A stretch of DNA of 64,000 nt from contig NZ_QHLZ01000002.1 in the NCBI RefSeq assembly GCF_003185915.1, positions 248,001 to 312,000 on the forward strand, in the 5' to 3' direction. The notes under the pieces were generated by a model. The model was not told where the DNA came from. It ran no database searches and saw nothing but the letters and a program-made list of their open reading frames with translations. Every line of letters starts with the position of its first letter. The stretch's first letter is position 1. Below, piece by piece: positions 19,113-28,179 of the stretch. A program made the position numbers and the translations under genes. This DNA comes from Arthrobacter psychrochitiniphilus (lineage in GTDB: Bacteria; Actinomycetota; Actinomycetes; Actinomycetales; Micrococcaceae).

Positions 19113-21299
19113 ATGCCCGTTATTCACCTGCGCCGGGACGGCGTGTCACTACTTCTCGGAGCAGGCCCGGAAGCTGCGGAACTTCTGCATTTCGGCCCGG
19201 ACCTCGGCCCCACTGTGCCGGACCCCACCAGCTTTCTCGACGCCGTCCCGCACTCTGCGCTGGATTCCCCCGTTCCGCTGGGTTTGCTCCCGCAAGCATC
19301 GGACGGTTGGCGAGGGAGGCCCGGGCTGCGTGGTTACCGCAAAAATACAGGTGAAGAACCCCGCATAGGCACCCCCGTGGCCGGCTTCTCACCTCAAATG
19401 CGCGTGAGTGGCTGGTTCCAGTACGAGCACAGCGCCCGCATCGAGCAAATTGACACGGATCTGGGCCTGACCGTAGCCACCACACTTGAATTGCATGGCG
19501 GCGGTCTGCTGGAGATCCGGCATGAACTGCGGAACAGCGGAACCGGTGGCTTCGCACTCGAGGCACTGGCCGCCGTGGTACCTGTGGGTGCTGCGGGCAC
19601 CGAGGTGTTGGATCTGACGGGGCGCTGGTGCCGCGAGCGCCACCCGCAACGCAGCCCCCTGCGGCAGGGCACGTGGGTTCGTAGCGGGCGCCACGGGCGC
19701 ACTGGGCACGATTCCCCGCTGCTGATGGCTGTTGGCACCGAAGGGTTCGGCAACCGCCATGGGCAGGTATGGGCAGGGCATTTCGCGTGGAGCGGGGATC
19801 AGGAGAGCTTTGTGGATACGGTGGCGGACGGGCGCACCGTTTTGGGTGCGCAGGAGTTGCTAGGGGCTGGTGAGCTGGTGCTGGCACCGGGAGAATCGTA
19901 CGCAACGCCCGCCTATTACGCGGCGTACTCGGATCACGGCCTGGACGGAATATCGGAGGCATTTTACGCCTGGTTCCGGGCCCGCGGAAACCACCCGGCA
20001 ACCCCGCGCCCCGTGGTGCTGAACGTGTGGGAGGCCGTGTATTTCAACCACGATCTGGGGGTACTGACCGAACTGGCGCAGCAGGCGGCGGAGTTAGGTG
20101 TGGAGCGTTTTGTGCTTGATGACGGCTGGTTCCGGCACCGCCGCAGCGATAACGCCGGGCTCGGGGACTGGTACGTTGATCAGGATATCTGGCCGCAGGG
20201 CCTGCATCCGCTGATCGAGGCTGTGGCCTCCCGCGGCATGCAGTTTGGGCTCTGGGTGGAGCCGGAGATGCTCAACGTCGATTCCGATGTGGCGCGGGCA
20301 CACCCCGAGTGGATCTCCGGTCCGGTAGTTAGGACGGAGATCCACGGGACGGGTAGCACCCCACCGGGCGCTGAAACCCGGCTACCGCGTGAGTGGCGCC
20401 AGCAGCAGGTCCTGGACCTGGTTAATCCGCAGGCATGGCAGTACGTGTTCGACCGTCTGGATGCGCTCCTGAGCGAGTACCCCATCGGCTATTTGAAATG
20501 GGATCAAAACCGGGACTTGGCCGAGATGGGCCACCATGGCGCGCCCAGCGTGCACCAGCAGACACTCGCCGCCTACAGGCTGTTCGATGCGCTCAAACAG
20601 GCGCACCCAAGGCTGGAAATTGAAAGCTGCTCCTCTGGCGGCGCGCGTGTGGATCTGGGGATTTTGGCCCACACGGACAGGGTGTGGGCCTCTGACTGCA
20701 ATGACGCTCTGGAACGCCAAACCATTCAGCGCTGGACATCCATGGTGCTTCCGCCGGAACTCATGGGATCCCACATTGGCCCCGGCACCTCACACACCAC
20801 GGCCCGTACACATGACCTCTCTTTCCGCGCCATCACAGCACTGTTTGGCCACTTCGGCATGGAGTGGGACATCAGGGAGGTAGTTGGTGCCCAGCGTGAA
20901 GAACTGCGCCAGGCCATTGCCCTGTACAAAAAACACCGGGAACTCATCCACACCGGCACCATGGTCCGCGCAGACGTCCCTGACCCAGCCCTCTGGCTGC
21001 ACGGGGTGGTGTCCCAGGACCGCTCGCACGCGCTGTTCGCGCTCGTAGCCCTGAGAACCTCGTATCAGGAACAGCCGGGGCGGGTAGCGGTCCCCGGGCT
21101 GGATCCGGACACCAGCTACCAGGTTCGCGTGGTTTATCCCGGCCCGGAATCCTCCGGCGACACCAACATTCAGCGGGCCGCGCCACCTTGGGTTGCGGAC
21201 GGGGTGGTGGCCACGGGACGGTTCCTTGCCGCCGCCGGGCTGCCCATGCCCATCCTGAATCCGGAGCACGCCATAGTGTTGGAGTTTGTGGCGCAATGA
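19113..21299 (+). CDS. Alpha-galactosidase, glycoside hydrolase family 36
   Basis: A 728-residue GH36 enzyme that releases galactose from melibiose, raffinose and related sugars. The barrel shows VLDDGWFRHRR, the nucleophile motif YLKWDQNRD (Asp about 464), ESCSSGGARVDLG, and the acid/base motif WASDCND (Asp about 528). There is no signal peptide, so hydrolysis is cytoplasmic, after uptake by the ABC transporter upstream. AGGAG precedes the ATG. It ends the operon; no galactokinase genes follow, so galactose must be handled elsewhere. Confidence 0.95.
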   Translation: MPVIHLRRDGVSLLLGAGPEAAELLHFGPDLGPTVPDPTSFLDAVPHSALDSPVPLGLLPQASDGWRGRPGLRGYRKNTGEEPRIGTPVAGFSPQMRVSGWFQYEHSARIEQIDTDLGLTVATTLELHGGGLLEIRHELRNSGTGGFALEALAAVVPVGAAGTEVLDLTGRWCRERHPQRSPLRQGTWVRSGRHGRTGHDSPLLMAVGTEGFGNRHGQVWAGHFAWSGDQESFVDTVADGRTVLGAQELLGAGELVLAPGESYATPAYYAAYSDHGLDGISEAFYAWFRARGNHPATPRPVVLNVWEAVYFNHDLGVLTELAQQAAELGVERFVLDDGWFRHRRSDNAGLGDWYVDQDIWPQGLHPLIEAVASRGMQFGLWVEPEMLNVDSDVARAHPEWISGPVVRTEIHGTGSTPPGAETRLPREWRQQQVLDLVNPQAWQYVFDRLDALLSEYPIGYLKWDQNRDLAEMGHHGAPSVHQQTLAAYRLFDALKQAHPRLEIESCSSGGARVDLGILAHTDRVWASDCNDALERQTIQRWTSMVLPPELMGSHIGPGTSHTTARTHDLSFRAITALFGHFGMEWDIREVVGAQREELRQAIALYKKHRELIHTGTMVRADVPDPALWLHGVVSQDRSHALFALVALRTSYQEQPGRVAVPGLDPDTSYQVRVVYPGPESSGDTNIQRAAPPWVADGVVATGRFLAAAGLPMPILNPEHAIVLEFVAQ

Positions 21300-21353
21300 C
21301 CTGCGGATGGGAACCTCGGCAGCGCCTGCGCCTCCGTGGGGCATTATTAAGTC

Positions 21354-21824
21354 ATGACTTCTACAACTGCTGATTCGAGCGCTGCCAGCCGTGGCACCCT
21401 GCTGATCCTCAACGGACCCAACCTAAACCTGTTGGGTACCCGGGAACCGGAGATTTACGGCTCGGCTACCCTGGCCGACGTCGAACAACTCACCACGGCT
21501 GCTGCCGAGGCTGCGGGTTTCACCGCCACGTGCCTGCAGTCCAACCATGAGGGTGCCCTGGTGGACGCCATCCATGATGCCCGCGGCACGGCGGTGGGGA
21601 TCATCATCAACGCGGGGGCCTACACCCACACCTCGGTGGCGCTGCGGGATGCCATTGCCGGAGTGCAACTTCCCACGGTGGAGGTGCACATTTCAAATGT
21701 TCACCAGCGCGAGGAATTCCGGCACCATTCCTACTTGTCATCGGTGTGCTCCACCATCATTATTGGCGCGGGGATTCACGGCTACGAACTCGGTGTGAAT
21801 TACCTCGATAAAACACTGACGTAA
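21354..21824 (+). CDS. aroQ: Type II 3-dehydroquinate dehydratase
   Basis: A 156-residue enzyme for step three of the shikimate pathway. Hallmarks are ILNGPNLNLLGTREPEIYG with the catalytic Tyr, TCLQSNHEGALVD, INAGAYTHTSVALRDA, VEVHISNVHQREEFR and SVCSTIIIGAG. Type II enzymes are small dodecamers. No Shine-Dalgarno sequence is visible; CATTAT at 21342-21347 could be a -10 placing the transcript start at or near the ATG. It stands apart from other aro genes and converges on the MarP-like gene. Confidence 0.96.
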   Translation: MTSTTADSSAASRGTLLILNGPNLNLLGTREPEIYGSATLADVEQLTTAAAEAAGFTATCLQSNHEGALVDAIHDARGTAVGIIINAGAYTHTSVALRDAIAGVQLPTVEVHISNVHQREEFRHHSYLSSVCSTIIIGAGIHGYELGVNYLDKTLT

Positions 21825-21881
21825 ATGAGGCGTGCCAGCAATCGCGCTGGCGCTGAGGCGCCCCGGCGAGTGGGGAGGCGA

Positions 21882-23084
21882 TCAGCCAACCTTGCAGGCG
21901 CCTGCTCCCACAGCGTTGCTAAGTGATGGCGCCGCCGCAATGACAGGGGCAGCTTCAGCCATTGTCAGGGCGAAACCCACCTGCTCGTTGGAGGTGGCCT
22001 TGGCGAACACCACACCCACCACGTGCCCGTCCTTGTCCAAGAGCGGTCCGCCGGAGTTCCCTGACTGGACGTTGCCGGCGAGTTGATACACGTCAAGGAG
22101 TGATTTTGCTCCGCCCGTGATGTCAGGAACCAGCATGGGCCCGGAGGAAAGAACTGTGGCCGGTCGCACTTGCAAGGGCCCTCCCAGCGGATAGCCGGCA
22201 AAGGCTGCCGCAGTATTTCCGGGGACCGTGGCCGCTGTTGGCAGAGGTGTCGCATCAAGTGAGTCCACGGCCAGCACAGCCAGATCCTTAACGGCGTCAA
22301 AATAAACCACCTTGGCAGGGAGTGCACCTTGAGTTTGTGTCTGCACTATGGGCATCGAAACGCCCGCTACCACGTGGGCGTTGGTGAGGACGCGGCCGGG
22401 GGAAACCACAAACCCGGTACCCGTCTGGTTTTGCCCGCATTGGAAGGCGGTTCCGGAAATTTTCATGACGGACTTAGCCGCTGCATTCCAGGCAGGGGTG
22501 TTGGTGTCAGTGGTGGGAGCGGCCACCTCAACATTGGGTCCGGTGGGGTTCAGTAACGCCGGAATACCTTCTTCAAGCACCAAGGAACGTACTTGGGCCA
22601 CGGCAGCCTTGACCGGGTCCGGAGTCCACGCCTCAATGCGGGAGATCACTTGGGATTTACCCAGCTGCGCAGAGACTAAGGGGATACCTAGGTTTCCTAC
22701 TCCGAAGGCGAGGATGGAGATGACCAGGGAGCCCACCACCACGTTGAGGGCTCCGCCTAGGAGTCGATTCACGGCACGGATTGAGTCAGATTTCACACCG
22801 CGTCCTATGGCTCTACCGAGCTTCATGCCCAAGGCGTGGCCTATGGCCATAAGGAGGATGGTGGAGCCAATAACCATGGCGGTGCGCCAGCCTGGGCTTG
22901 GCGCAAATTGGCTGATGAACGGGGCAGCAAAAAAGGCGCCGAGCGCCCCGGCAACGAATCCGGCAATACCGCCCAGACCCACCACCAGCCCTGCTTTGAG
23001 ACCGTAAATGAGCTGCCACAACAACCACAACACCAGCACCGCATCCAGCCAGGAAAAACCAAACACGTTCTTGTGTGCTCCCAT
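21882..23084 (-). CDS. MarP-like membrane serine protease
   Basis: A 400-residue protein with four N-terminal helices of the CvpA (colicin V production) type, then a trypsin-like domain outside the membrane. The triad is visible: His in LTNAHVVAG, Asp in KDLAVLAVD, Ser in GNSGGPLLD. In Mycobacterium tuberculosis MarP supports acid and oxidative-stress resistance by cleaving a cell-wall hydrolase. The two Cys in the protease domain (AFQCGQNQ; GACKVG at the end) may form the disulfide known for MarP. It is divergent from the Crp gene across 253 bp. Confidence 0.9.
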   Translation of the reverse strand: MGAHKNVFGFSWLDAVLVLWLLWQLIYGLKAGLVVGLGGIAGFVAGALGAFFAAPFISQFAPSPGWRTAMVIGSTILLMAIGHALGMKLGRAIGRGVKSDSIRAVNRLLGGALNVVVGSLVISILAFGVGNLGIPLVSAQLGKSQVISRIEAWTPDPVKAAVAQVRSLVLEEGIPALLNPTGPNVEVAAPTTDTNTPAWNAAAKSVMKISGTAFQCGQNQTGTGFVVSPGRVLTNAHVVAGVSMPIVQTQTQGALPAKVVYFDAVKDLAVLAVDSLDATPLPTAATVPGNTAAAFAGYPLGGPLQVRPATVLSSGPMLVPDITGGAKSLLDVYQLAGNVQSGNSGGPLLDKDGHVVGVVFAKATSNEQVGFALTMAEAAPVIAAAPSLSNAVGAGACKVG

Positions 23085-23205
23085 CAGTGGCTGCTCCGGC
23101 CTGCCCGGTTAACCGTTGAGGCGGCGAATCTGGAACCGGTGGTTCCTGAACGCTAGATAGCCCCAGAGGTCATTTTACCGACCTCAACAGAGAATCTGCT
23201 GATCA

Positions 23206-23233
23206 TTGACTGTTATCAATCTGTCAATATGCT
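23206..23233 (+). promoter_or_regulatory. Probable promoter of the GlxR-type gene
   Basis: TTGACT (23206-23211) and TATGCT (23228-23233) are separated by 16 bp and oriented toward the Crp gene. A small dyad TGTCA-N6-TGACA (23222-23237) covers the -10. A half-matching Crp site (TGCCA-N6-TCACA) ends near 23266 and could allow autoregulation. Confidence 0.45.
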
Positions 23234-23337
23234 GACAAAGACGCCTTACAATGCCAAATTGGTCACAAAAGGGGAAAATATCTGAAAGAATCAGTATCAG
23301 GTCATAACTTTATCGTTACTTATTCTTAGGAGATTTC

Positions 23338-24015
23338 ATGGACATCGAGGTATTGCGCCGGGCACCACTTTTTGCCACGCTCGACGATGAGGCATTCCGC
23401 CTTTTGACTGACGAACTGGCAGAGGTTGACCTTTCCCGCGGCGCTTCGGTATTCCGTGAAGGCGACCAGGGCGACCAGCTGTACTTCATTGTTTCCGGCA
23501 AGGTGAAGTTGGGACGCACCTCATCTGATGGCCGTGAGTCACTCGTTGCCATCCTCGGCCCGGGCGAGCTTTTCGGTGAAATGGCACTCTTCGATCCGGC
23601 TCCTCGCAGCACCACTGCCACCGCCGTGTCCGAGACCCGCCTGGCCGGTTTGAAGAACGAATCTCTCAACGCCTTGCTGCGCAACCGCCCCGAGGTGTCC
23701 ATGCAGTTGCTGCAGGCACTGGCCCGCCGCCTGCGCCGCACCAATGACAACCTCTCCGACCTCGTCTTCTCCGACGTTCCCGGCCGTGTTGCCAAGGCCA
23801 TCCTGGACCTGGCAGACCGCTTCGGCCGTCCCGCCACCGACGGCATTTTGGTTGCCCATGAGCTCACACAGGAAGAGCTGGCCCAGTTAGTTGGCGCTTC
23901 ACGTGAGACCGTGAACAAGGCCCTGGCTGAGTTCGTCCAGCGCGGCTGGCTGCGCCTAGAAGCCCGCGCCGTTGTCATCTTGGACGTCAACCGTCTGCGC
24001 CAGCGCTCGCGCTAA
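23338..24015 (+). CDS. Crp/Fnr-family regulator, GlxR type
   Basis: A 225-residue cAMP-receptor-type regulator. The cyclic-nucleotide pocket shows LGPGELFGEMALFDPAPRST, with Glu and Arg placed as in Crp, and the C-terminal helix-turn-helix has LTQEELAQLVGASRETVNKA with the recognition residues of Crp/GlxR. GlxR of Corynebacterium and Crp of Mycobacterium are global regulators of carbon and energy genes. AGGAG precedes the ATG. A good target site lies in this window at 14883-14898. It is monocistronic, closed by a strong terminator. Confidence 0.93.
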   Translation: MDIEVLRRAPLFATLDDEAFRLLTDELAEVDLSRGASVFREGDQGDQLYFIVSGKVKLGRTSSDGRESLVAILGPGELFGEMALFDPAPRSTTATAVSETRLAGLKNESLNALLRNRPEVSMQLLQALARRLRRTNDNLSDLVFSDVPGRVAKAILDLADRFGRPATDGILVAHELTQEELAQLVGASRETVNKALAEFVQRGWLRLEARAVVILDVNRLRQRSR

Positions 24016-24070
24016 CCTTTTCTCTGCCGAAGGACCCGCTGCGAGCTTGCGAGTAGTGGAAGGCAGCGCA

Positions 24071-24117
24071 CGGAAGCGGCCCGGTCACCAAAAGGTGACC
24101 GGGCCGCTTCCGTTTTT
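24071..24117 (+). terminator. Strong terminator after the Crp gene
   Basis: A perfect 19-bp inverted repeat (24071-24089 and 24094-24112) with an AAAA loop, followed by five T. It also faces the end of the convergent Nudix gene. Confidence 0.92.
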
Positions 24118-24130
24118 AAACCAACCCCCA

Positions 24131-24181
24131 AACGCTATCCCACCAATGGTCAATTTTTACCGAACGCTGTCCCACCAATGG
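24131..24181. repeat. Two near-identical 19-bp direct repeats
   Basis: AACGCTATCCCACCAATGG (24131-24149) and AACGCTGTCCCACCAATGG (24163-24181) differ by one base and are set 32 bp apart. They lie between convergent genes, past the terminator. They could be remains of a mobile element end or an intergenic repeat family; no transposase is present. Confidence 0.8.
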
Positions 24182-24282
24182 GCGTGCGCGGAACCCTAAG
24201 TGAGATATCGTCCGTGAAAAACGCACCATTGCTGCGATAGCGTCGGAAGAAGAGGAAAAGGAGGAGGCGGAAGGGGGGCGGG

Positions 24283-25227
24283 TTAGCGTTCCCGGCAGGG
24301 CCCGCCCTCGGATGCCGGGGCCGTGGCCACTTCCAGGTTGAGCGCGCCGTCCGCACCCACCACAAGGGCAGGCTGATATTCATTGATGGGGCGTTTGTGG
24401 TTCAAATACGCGATGCACCCGCGCGCCGCGGCAATCTTCTCCAGAATGATCTCCACCCCGGGAACAACCAGTTCATCGAGGCAATGCCCCGTGGTGGCAG
24501 GTGTGCCAATCTCGTTGCCTAACAAGGTGGTGTTGCGAGCTGTTAGAATTTCGCCGGGATTGACCCACCGGCCCCAGATACCCTTGCTCGCAAGCAGCGT
24601 GGGCTCTTGTGTAACGGGCAAGGCCGCAGCAAAGTACCTGGTGTCAAAACGCCTATGAGCAAAATCTGGGCTCAGCCAGTGGCTCAGCGGCTTGAGCAGA
24701 TCGGTGCGCAGGGCTAAACCGTACCGTTCCAGTACAGAGGCAAAGGTGATCTCCTGCGTGGCGATCAACTCGCGGGCCCGCATCCATTCGGGCCCATTGA
24801 TGTCTTCCACAAGAGATGACGCATCGGCCCCCGCCAGCAGAACACCCGTCTCTTCAAAGGTTTCCCGGATGGCTGCCACCACGTGGCGCTTGGCCAAGCC
24901 AATGTCCAAGGTGCCCAGGCTCTTGGCCCAAACAACAGGTGAGGGACCCACCCAGTCGGTGACGTCGTCGTCCGCGGCTTCAATGGTGCCACCGGGAAAC
25001 GCCACGGCACCCAAGGGGGAGCCGCCCGGACGGTACGTCAAAAACGTCTTGGGGCCGGCGGGGCTGTCCTTCAACAGCACCACCGACGACGCCGGACGCG
25101 GTTTGCCAGGGGTGCGTGCACCAAAATCAAGCCACGCCTGCGCGGCTTCGCGCTGATCCATGTTCAGCGGGAAGCTCCGCTTGCCTGCGGGCCTAAAACC
25201 CGCCGGGTTGCTACTGGAATTCGGCAA
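24283..25227 (-). CDS. Nudix hydrolase, NUDT19-like
   Basis: A protein of up to 314 residues. The Nudix box is split from the usual form: VAFPGGTIEAADDD is followed, after an insertion, by HVVAAIRETFEETGVLLAG, as in NUDT19-like proteins that hydrolyse CoA derivatives or other nucleoside diphosphates. The start is uncertain: TTG 25227, overlapping ridA by 17 bp, keeps FRPAGKRSFPLN; the first ATG is 25161. It ends the DUF4177-ridA-Nudix operon on the minus strand. Substrate is unknown. Confidence 0.85.
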   Translation of the reverse strand: MPNSSSNPAGFRPAGKRSFPLNMDQREAAQAWLDFGARTPGKPRPASSVVLLKDSPAGPKTFLTYRPGGSPLGAVAFPGGTIEAADDDVTDWVGPSPVVWAKSLGTLDIGLAKRHVVAAIRETFEETGVLLAGADASSLVEDINGPEWMRARELIATQEITFASVLERYGLALRTDLLKPLSHWLSPDFAHRRFDTRYFAAALPVTQEPTLLASKGIWGRWVNPGEILTARNTTLLGNEIGTPATTGHCLDELVVPGVEIILEKIAAARGCIAYLNHKRPINEYQPALVVGADGALNLEVATAPASEGGPCRER

Positions 25228-25696
25228 TCAGCTCAACCTCGACGGGTGAATCCAACGGCAAAACCGACACGCCGACGGCGGAGCGGGCGTGGACGCCTGC
25301 CTCACCAAATATTTCACCCAAAAGCTCGGAAGCTCCGTTGATGACGCCCGGCTGGCCGGTAAAGGACGGATCGGAGGCCACAAAGCCAACAACCTTTACG
25401 ATCCTTGTCACGCGGTCAAGATCTCCCAGGACGCTTTTCAGAGCCGCAATGGCGTTGATTGCGGAGGTTGCTGCCATGGATTTTGCGTCCTCAGCGGAAA
25501 CCTCGGCACCAACTTTGCCGGTCCCTGTGAGTTTGCCGTCAATAAAAGGCAGCTGTCCCGAGGTGTAAACATGGTGACCCGAGATGATGGCCGGCACGTA
25601 GGCAGCTACGGGCGGGGCCACTGGGGGAAGGCTGTATCCGAGCTCAGCCAGCCGCGCTTCAATGCGCGAATTTCCTTGAGTTGGCGCTGTATTCAC
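25211..25696 (-). CDS. RidA family protein
   Basis: A 161-residue member of the YjgF/YER057c/UK114 family with a GTG start. Conserved parts include HHVYTSGQLPF, the central SAINAIAALKSVLGDLDRV, and RSAVGVSVLPLDSPVEVELIAEF at the C-terminus. RidA deaminates reactive enamine/imine products of PLP enzymes. This is a longer subgroup with an N-terminal RLAELGYSLPPVAPPVAAYV extension and lacks an obvious catalytic Arg in the expected RidA place, so true imine deaminase activity is unsure. It starts two bases after the DUF4177 stop. Confidence 0.88.
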   Translation of the reverse strand: MNTAPTQGNSRIEARLAELGYSLPPVAPPVAAYVPAIISGHHVYTSGQLPFIDGKLTGTGKVGAEVSAEDAKSMAATSAINAIAALKSVLGDLDRVTRIVKVVGFVASDPSFTGQPGVINGASELLGEIFGEAGVHARSAVGVSVLPLDSPVEVELIAEFQ

Positions 25697-25698
25697 GG

Positions 25699-25854
25699 CT
25701 ATGCCTTCTCTCGTTTAAGGTAAGCCACCAGGCCGCGTCCGTCAGGTCCGGGGACAACCTGAACCAGCTCCCAACCTTCGTCACCCCAGCTGTCGAGGAT
25801 CGCCTTGGTGTTGTGGATAATCAGCGGAATCGTAGAGTACTCCCATTTGGTCAT
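25699..25854 (-). CDS. DUF4177 family small protein
   Basis: A 51-residue protein, MTKWEYSTIPLIIHNTKA then ILDSWGDEGWELVQVVPGPD, ending in AYLKREKA. The pattern WEY-x(n)-LD-x-WG-x-EGWEL-V is characteristic of DUF4177. It is the first gene of the operon with ridA and the Nudix gene, with a two-base gap to ridA. Function is unknown. It lies back to back with the penicillin-binding protein gene, only 36 bp apart, so both promoters must overlap the gene starts. Confidence 0.85.
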   Translation of the reverse strand: MTKWEYSTIPLIIHNTKAILDSWGDEGWELVQVVPGPDGRGLVAYLKREKA

Positions 25855-25890
25855 ACTTCAAAGCGTAGCCCCTGCCGGTAAACTGGAAAA

Positions 25891-28167
25891 ATGGCAGCAA
25901 AAAAACACCCTATTTTCGATACCGCCACAACGCTAGGTAAATTAGTTCTCTTCCTGGGCGTCAGCACTATTTGTGGTGTCCTGGTAGCAGGACTCATGGT
26001 TCCGGCAGCGGCTCTGGCCAGCACCACAACCACCTCCTCCATCACTCTCTTTGATGAGCTCCCGGATGAGATGAATGTTGGTACTCCGGCCCAGTCCTCA
26101 AAGATTTTGGCCTCTGACGGTTCTCTTCTGGCGACGTTCTATGACCAGAACCGTACCGAGGTCCCTCTTGAGGAGATCTCGCCGTTCATGAAGGACGCCA
26201 TCGTTGCGGTGGAGGATGCGCGCTATTACGAGCACGGTGGCATTGACACCCGTGGCCTGATGCGTGCGGTGAGCTCCATGGTCCAAGGCGGAGGCCGCCA
26301 GGGTGCCTCCACCATCACGCAGCAGTTCGTGAACAACGTCATCATCCAGACGTATGCTGCCGATGGTGAGTACGACAAAATTAAGCTGGGCGCCGACAAG
26401 GGTGTCGGTGAGAAGGTTCGCGAGATCAAGCTGGCCATCGCCATCGAGAAGAAGTACTCCAAGGACGAGATTCTGCAGGGGTACTTGAACTGGGTGCTGT
26501 ACGCCAACGGCAACTTCGGCATTGAATCGGCTGCCTATAACTACTTCGGCATTCATGCCAAGGACCTGAACCTGCAGCAGTCTGCCCTGCTGGCCGGTGT
26601 GGTCAACAGCCCCCAAATCTATGATCCCATTGCCAATCCGGAGAATTCGCTGACACGTCGGAACTTGGTTCTGGACCACATGCTGGATCAGGGCATGATC
26701 GATGCCAAACAACACAAGGACGCGGTTGCCGCCAAGATTGATTTGAAGCTCCAGCCCCAGCGCAACGGCTGCACCAGTGCCGTGCGGGCAGAGTACTTCT
26801 GCGAGTACGTCAGCAATCTCTTTGTCAATGACGTGGCCTACGGCAAAACTGAGGAGGACCGCCTCAAGCTGCTGCTTCAGGGCGGTTTGACCATCAAGAC
26901 CACGCTGGATCCGAAGTTGCAGGACGCGGCCCAGTCCCAGATGGCGAACTTTACTCCCATGGATAACAACCCGGACAAAGTTGGCCAGGCCATTGTTTCC
27001 GTTCAGCCCAAGACTGGCAAGATCCTCGCCATGGCACAAAACACGAAGATGGCACCCCCAGAGGGGCAATGGAAAACTGATTACAACTTTGCTGTTGACC
27101 GTCTTGATGCCAAGGGCAACTCCTTGGGCGGCTCCGGCGGCTTCGATGTGGGTTCAACCATCAAGCCCTTCACCTTTGCCGAATGGCTCAATTCCGGTCA
27201 CAGGACTGATGACACGGTCAACGCCTCGGTGCGCCGCTACCCCCAGTCGCGTCCGTGGACCAACAGCTGCGGCTCTACCGGCGGTTTCTATGACAGCTCC
27301 GACCCCCAAGTAGCCGAGGATCTGCAAAATGCCGACGGCCCGGACGGTATTTACTACCGGACGTACACGGCCCGGCAGGGACTCGCCCTATCCCTGAACA
27401 CTGCAACCATGGCAACTGCCGCGCAGCTGGATATTTGCAACATCCAGAAGATGATGACGGCCACCGGTATCCACCAGGGCGAAGACGTCACCCAGCCCTA
27501 CAACGTCTCCAGCATCAGCGCACTGCTCGGCAGTGGCGCGGTTGCACCGCTGACCATGGCCAATGCCTTCGCAACGTTCGCTTCCGGTGGCATTTACTGT
27601 GCACCCATAGCTTTGCTTTCAGTCACCAACGCCAAGGGCGATAAGCTCCCAGTTCCGGGTGCAAACTGCAAGCAGACAGTGAAGCCTGAAGTGGCTGCCG
27701 GCGTGAACATGGCTCTCCAACAGGTACTGGCGCCCGGTGGTTCCGGCTACGCGATCCCGCTGCAGTACCCGGCTGGCGCCAAGACAGGTACCACCAATGA
27801 TTCTCAACACACCTGGACCACCGGCTTCACCCGCGGTGTGGCTACGTCCTCGTGGGTAGGCTCGCCCGAACTAAAGGATCAGTCAATCAACGGCAAGCTC
27901 ATCGCCGGCCAGCGTATCCCCTACGTTGACGGCTCCACCTATGCAGGCAAGGCCTGGCAGGGGTACATGAACCAGATTGCCGGTAACTACGATGTAGGCG
28001 CCTTCGATCCCCCGCCGGCCAGCATTGTCTACCCGCCCGCACCCCCGCCGGTAGTTGAAAAGCCCAAGCCCGGTCAGAGCCAGAATGATTCAGACCAAAA
28101 ATCTGATGACAAGGGCCAGCAGAACAACGGCAACAATAAAGACAATAACAAAGACAAGAAAGACTAG
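25891..28167 (+). CDS. Class A penicillin-binding protein
   Basis: A 758-residue bifunctional peptidoglycan synthase. A single N-terminal membrane anchor is followed by the GT51 transglycosylase domain (EDARYYEHGGID; GASTITQQFVNN; YLNWVLYANGNFGIESAA). The transpeptidase domain has the active serine in GSTIKPF, the SLN motif in LALSLNTATM, and KTGTTND. The C-terminus is a Pro/Lys/Asn-rich tail typical of actinobacterial PonA-like proteins. It builds and cross-links the wall outside the membrane. No Shine-Dalgarno is evident, and the ATG may lie very near the transcript start. Confidence 0.95.
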   Translation: MAAKKHPIFDTATTLGKLVLFLGVSTICGVLVAGLMVPAAALASTTTTSSITLFDELPDEMNVGTPAQSSKILASDGSLLATFYDQNRTEVPLEEISPFMKDAIVAVEDARYYEHGGIDTRGLMRAVSSMVQGGGRQGASTITQQFVNNVIIQTYAADGEYDKIKLGADKGVGEKVREIKLAIAIEKKYSKDEILQGYLNWVLYANGNFGIESAAYNYFGIHAKDLNLQQSALLAGVVNSPQIYDPIANPENSLTRRNLVLDHMLDQGMIDAKQHKDAVAAKIDLKLQPQRNGCTSAVRAEYFCEYVSNLFVNDVAYGKTEEDRLKLLLQGGLTIKTTLDPKLQDAAQSQMANFTPMDNNPDKVGQAIVSVQPKTGKILAMAQNTKMAPPEGQWKTDYNFAVDRLDAKGNSLGGSGGFDVGSTIKPFTFAEWLNSGHRTDDTVNASVRRYPQSRPWTNSCGSTGGFYDSSDPQVAEDLQNADGPDGIYYRTYTARQGLALSLNTATMATAAQLDICNIQKMMTATGIHQGEDVTQPYNVSSISALLGSGAVAPLTMANAFATFASGGIYCAPIALLSVTNAKGDKLPVPGANCKQTVKPEVAAGVNMALQQVLAPGGSGYAIPLQYPAGAKTGTTNDSQHTWTTGFTRGVATSSWVGSPELKDQSINGKLIAGQRIPYVDGSTYAGKAWQGYMNQIAGNYDVGAFDPPPASIVYPPAPPPVVEKPKPGQSQNDSDQKSDDKGQQNNGNNKDNNKDKKD

Positions 28168-28179
28168 AGCGCAGCTCAC

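Noticed and set aside
26098-27069. A 323-codon minus-strand frame inside the penicillin-binding protein gene
   Set aside because: It is the mirror of the transglycosylase and transpeptidase coding sequence, with no promoter, ribosome site or recognisable domain.
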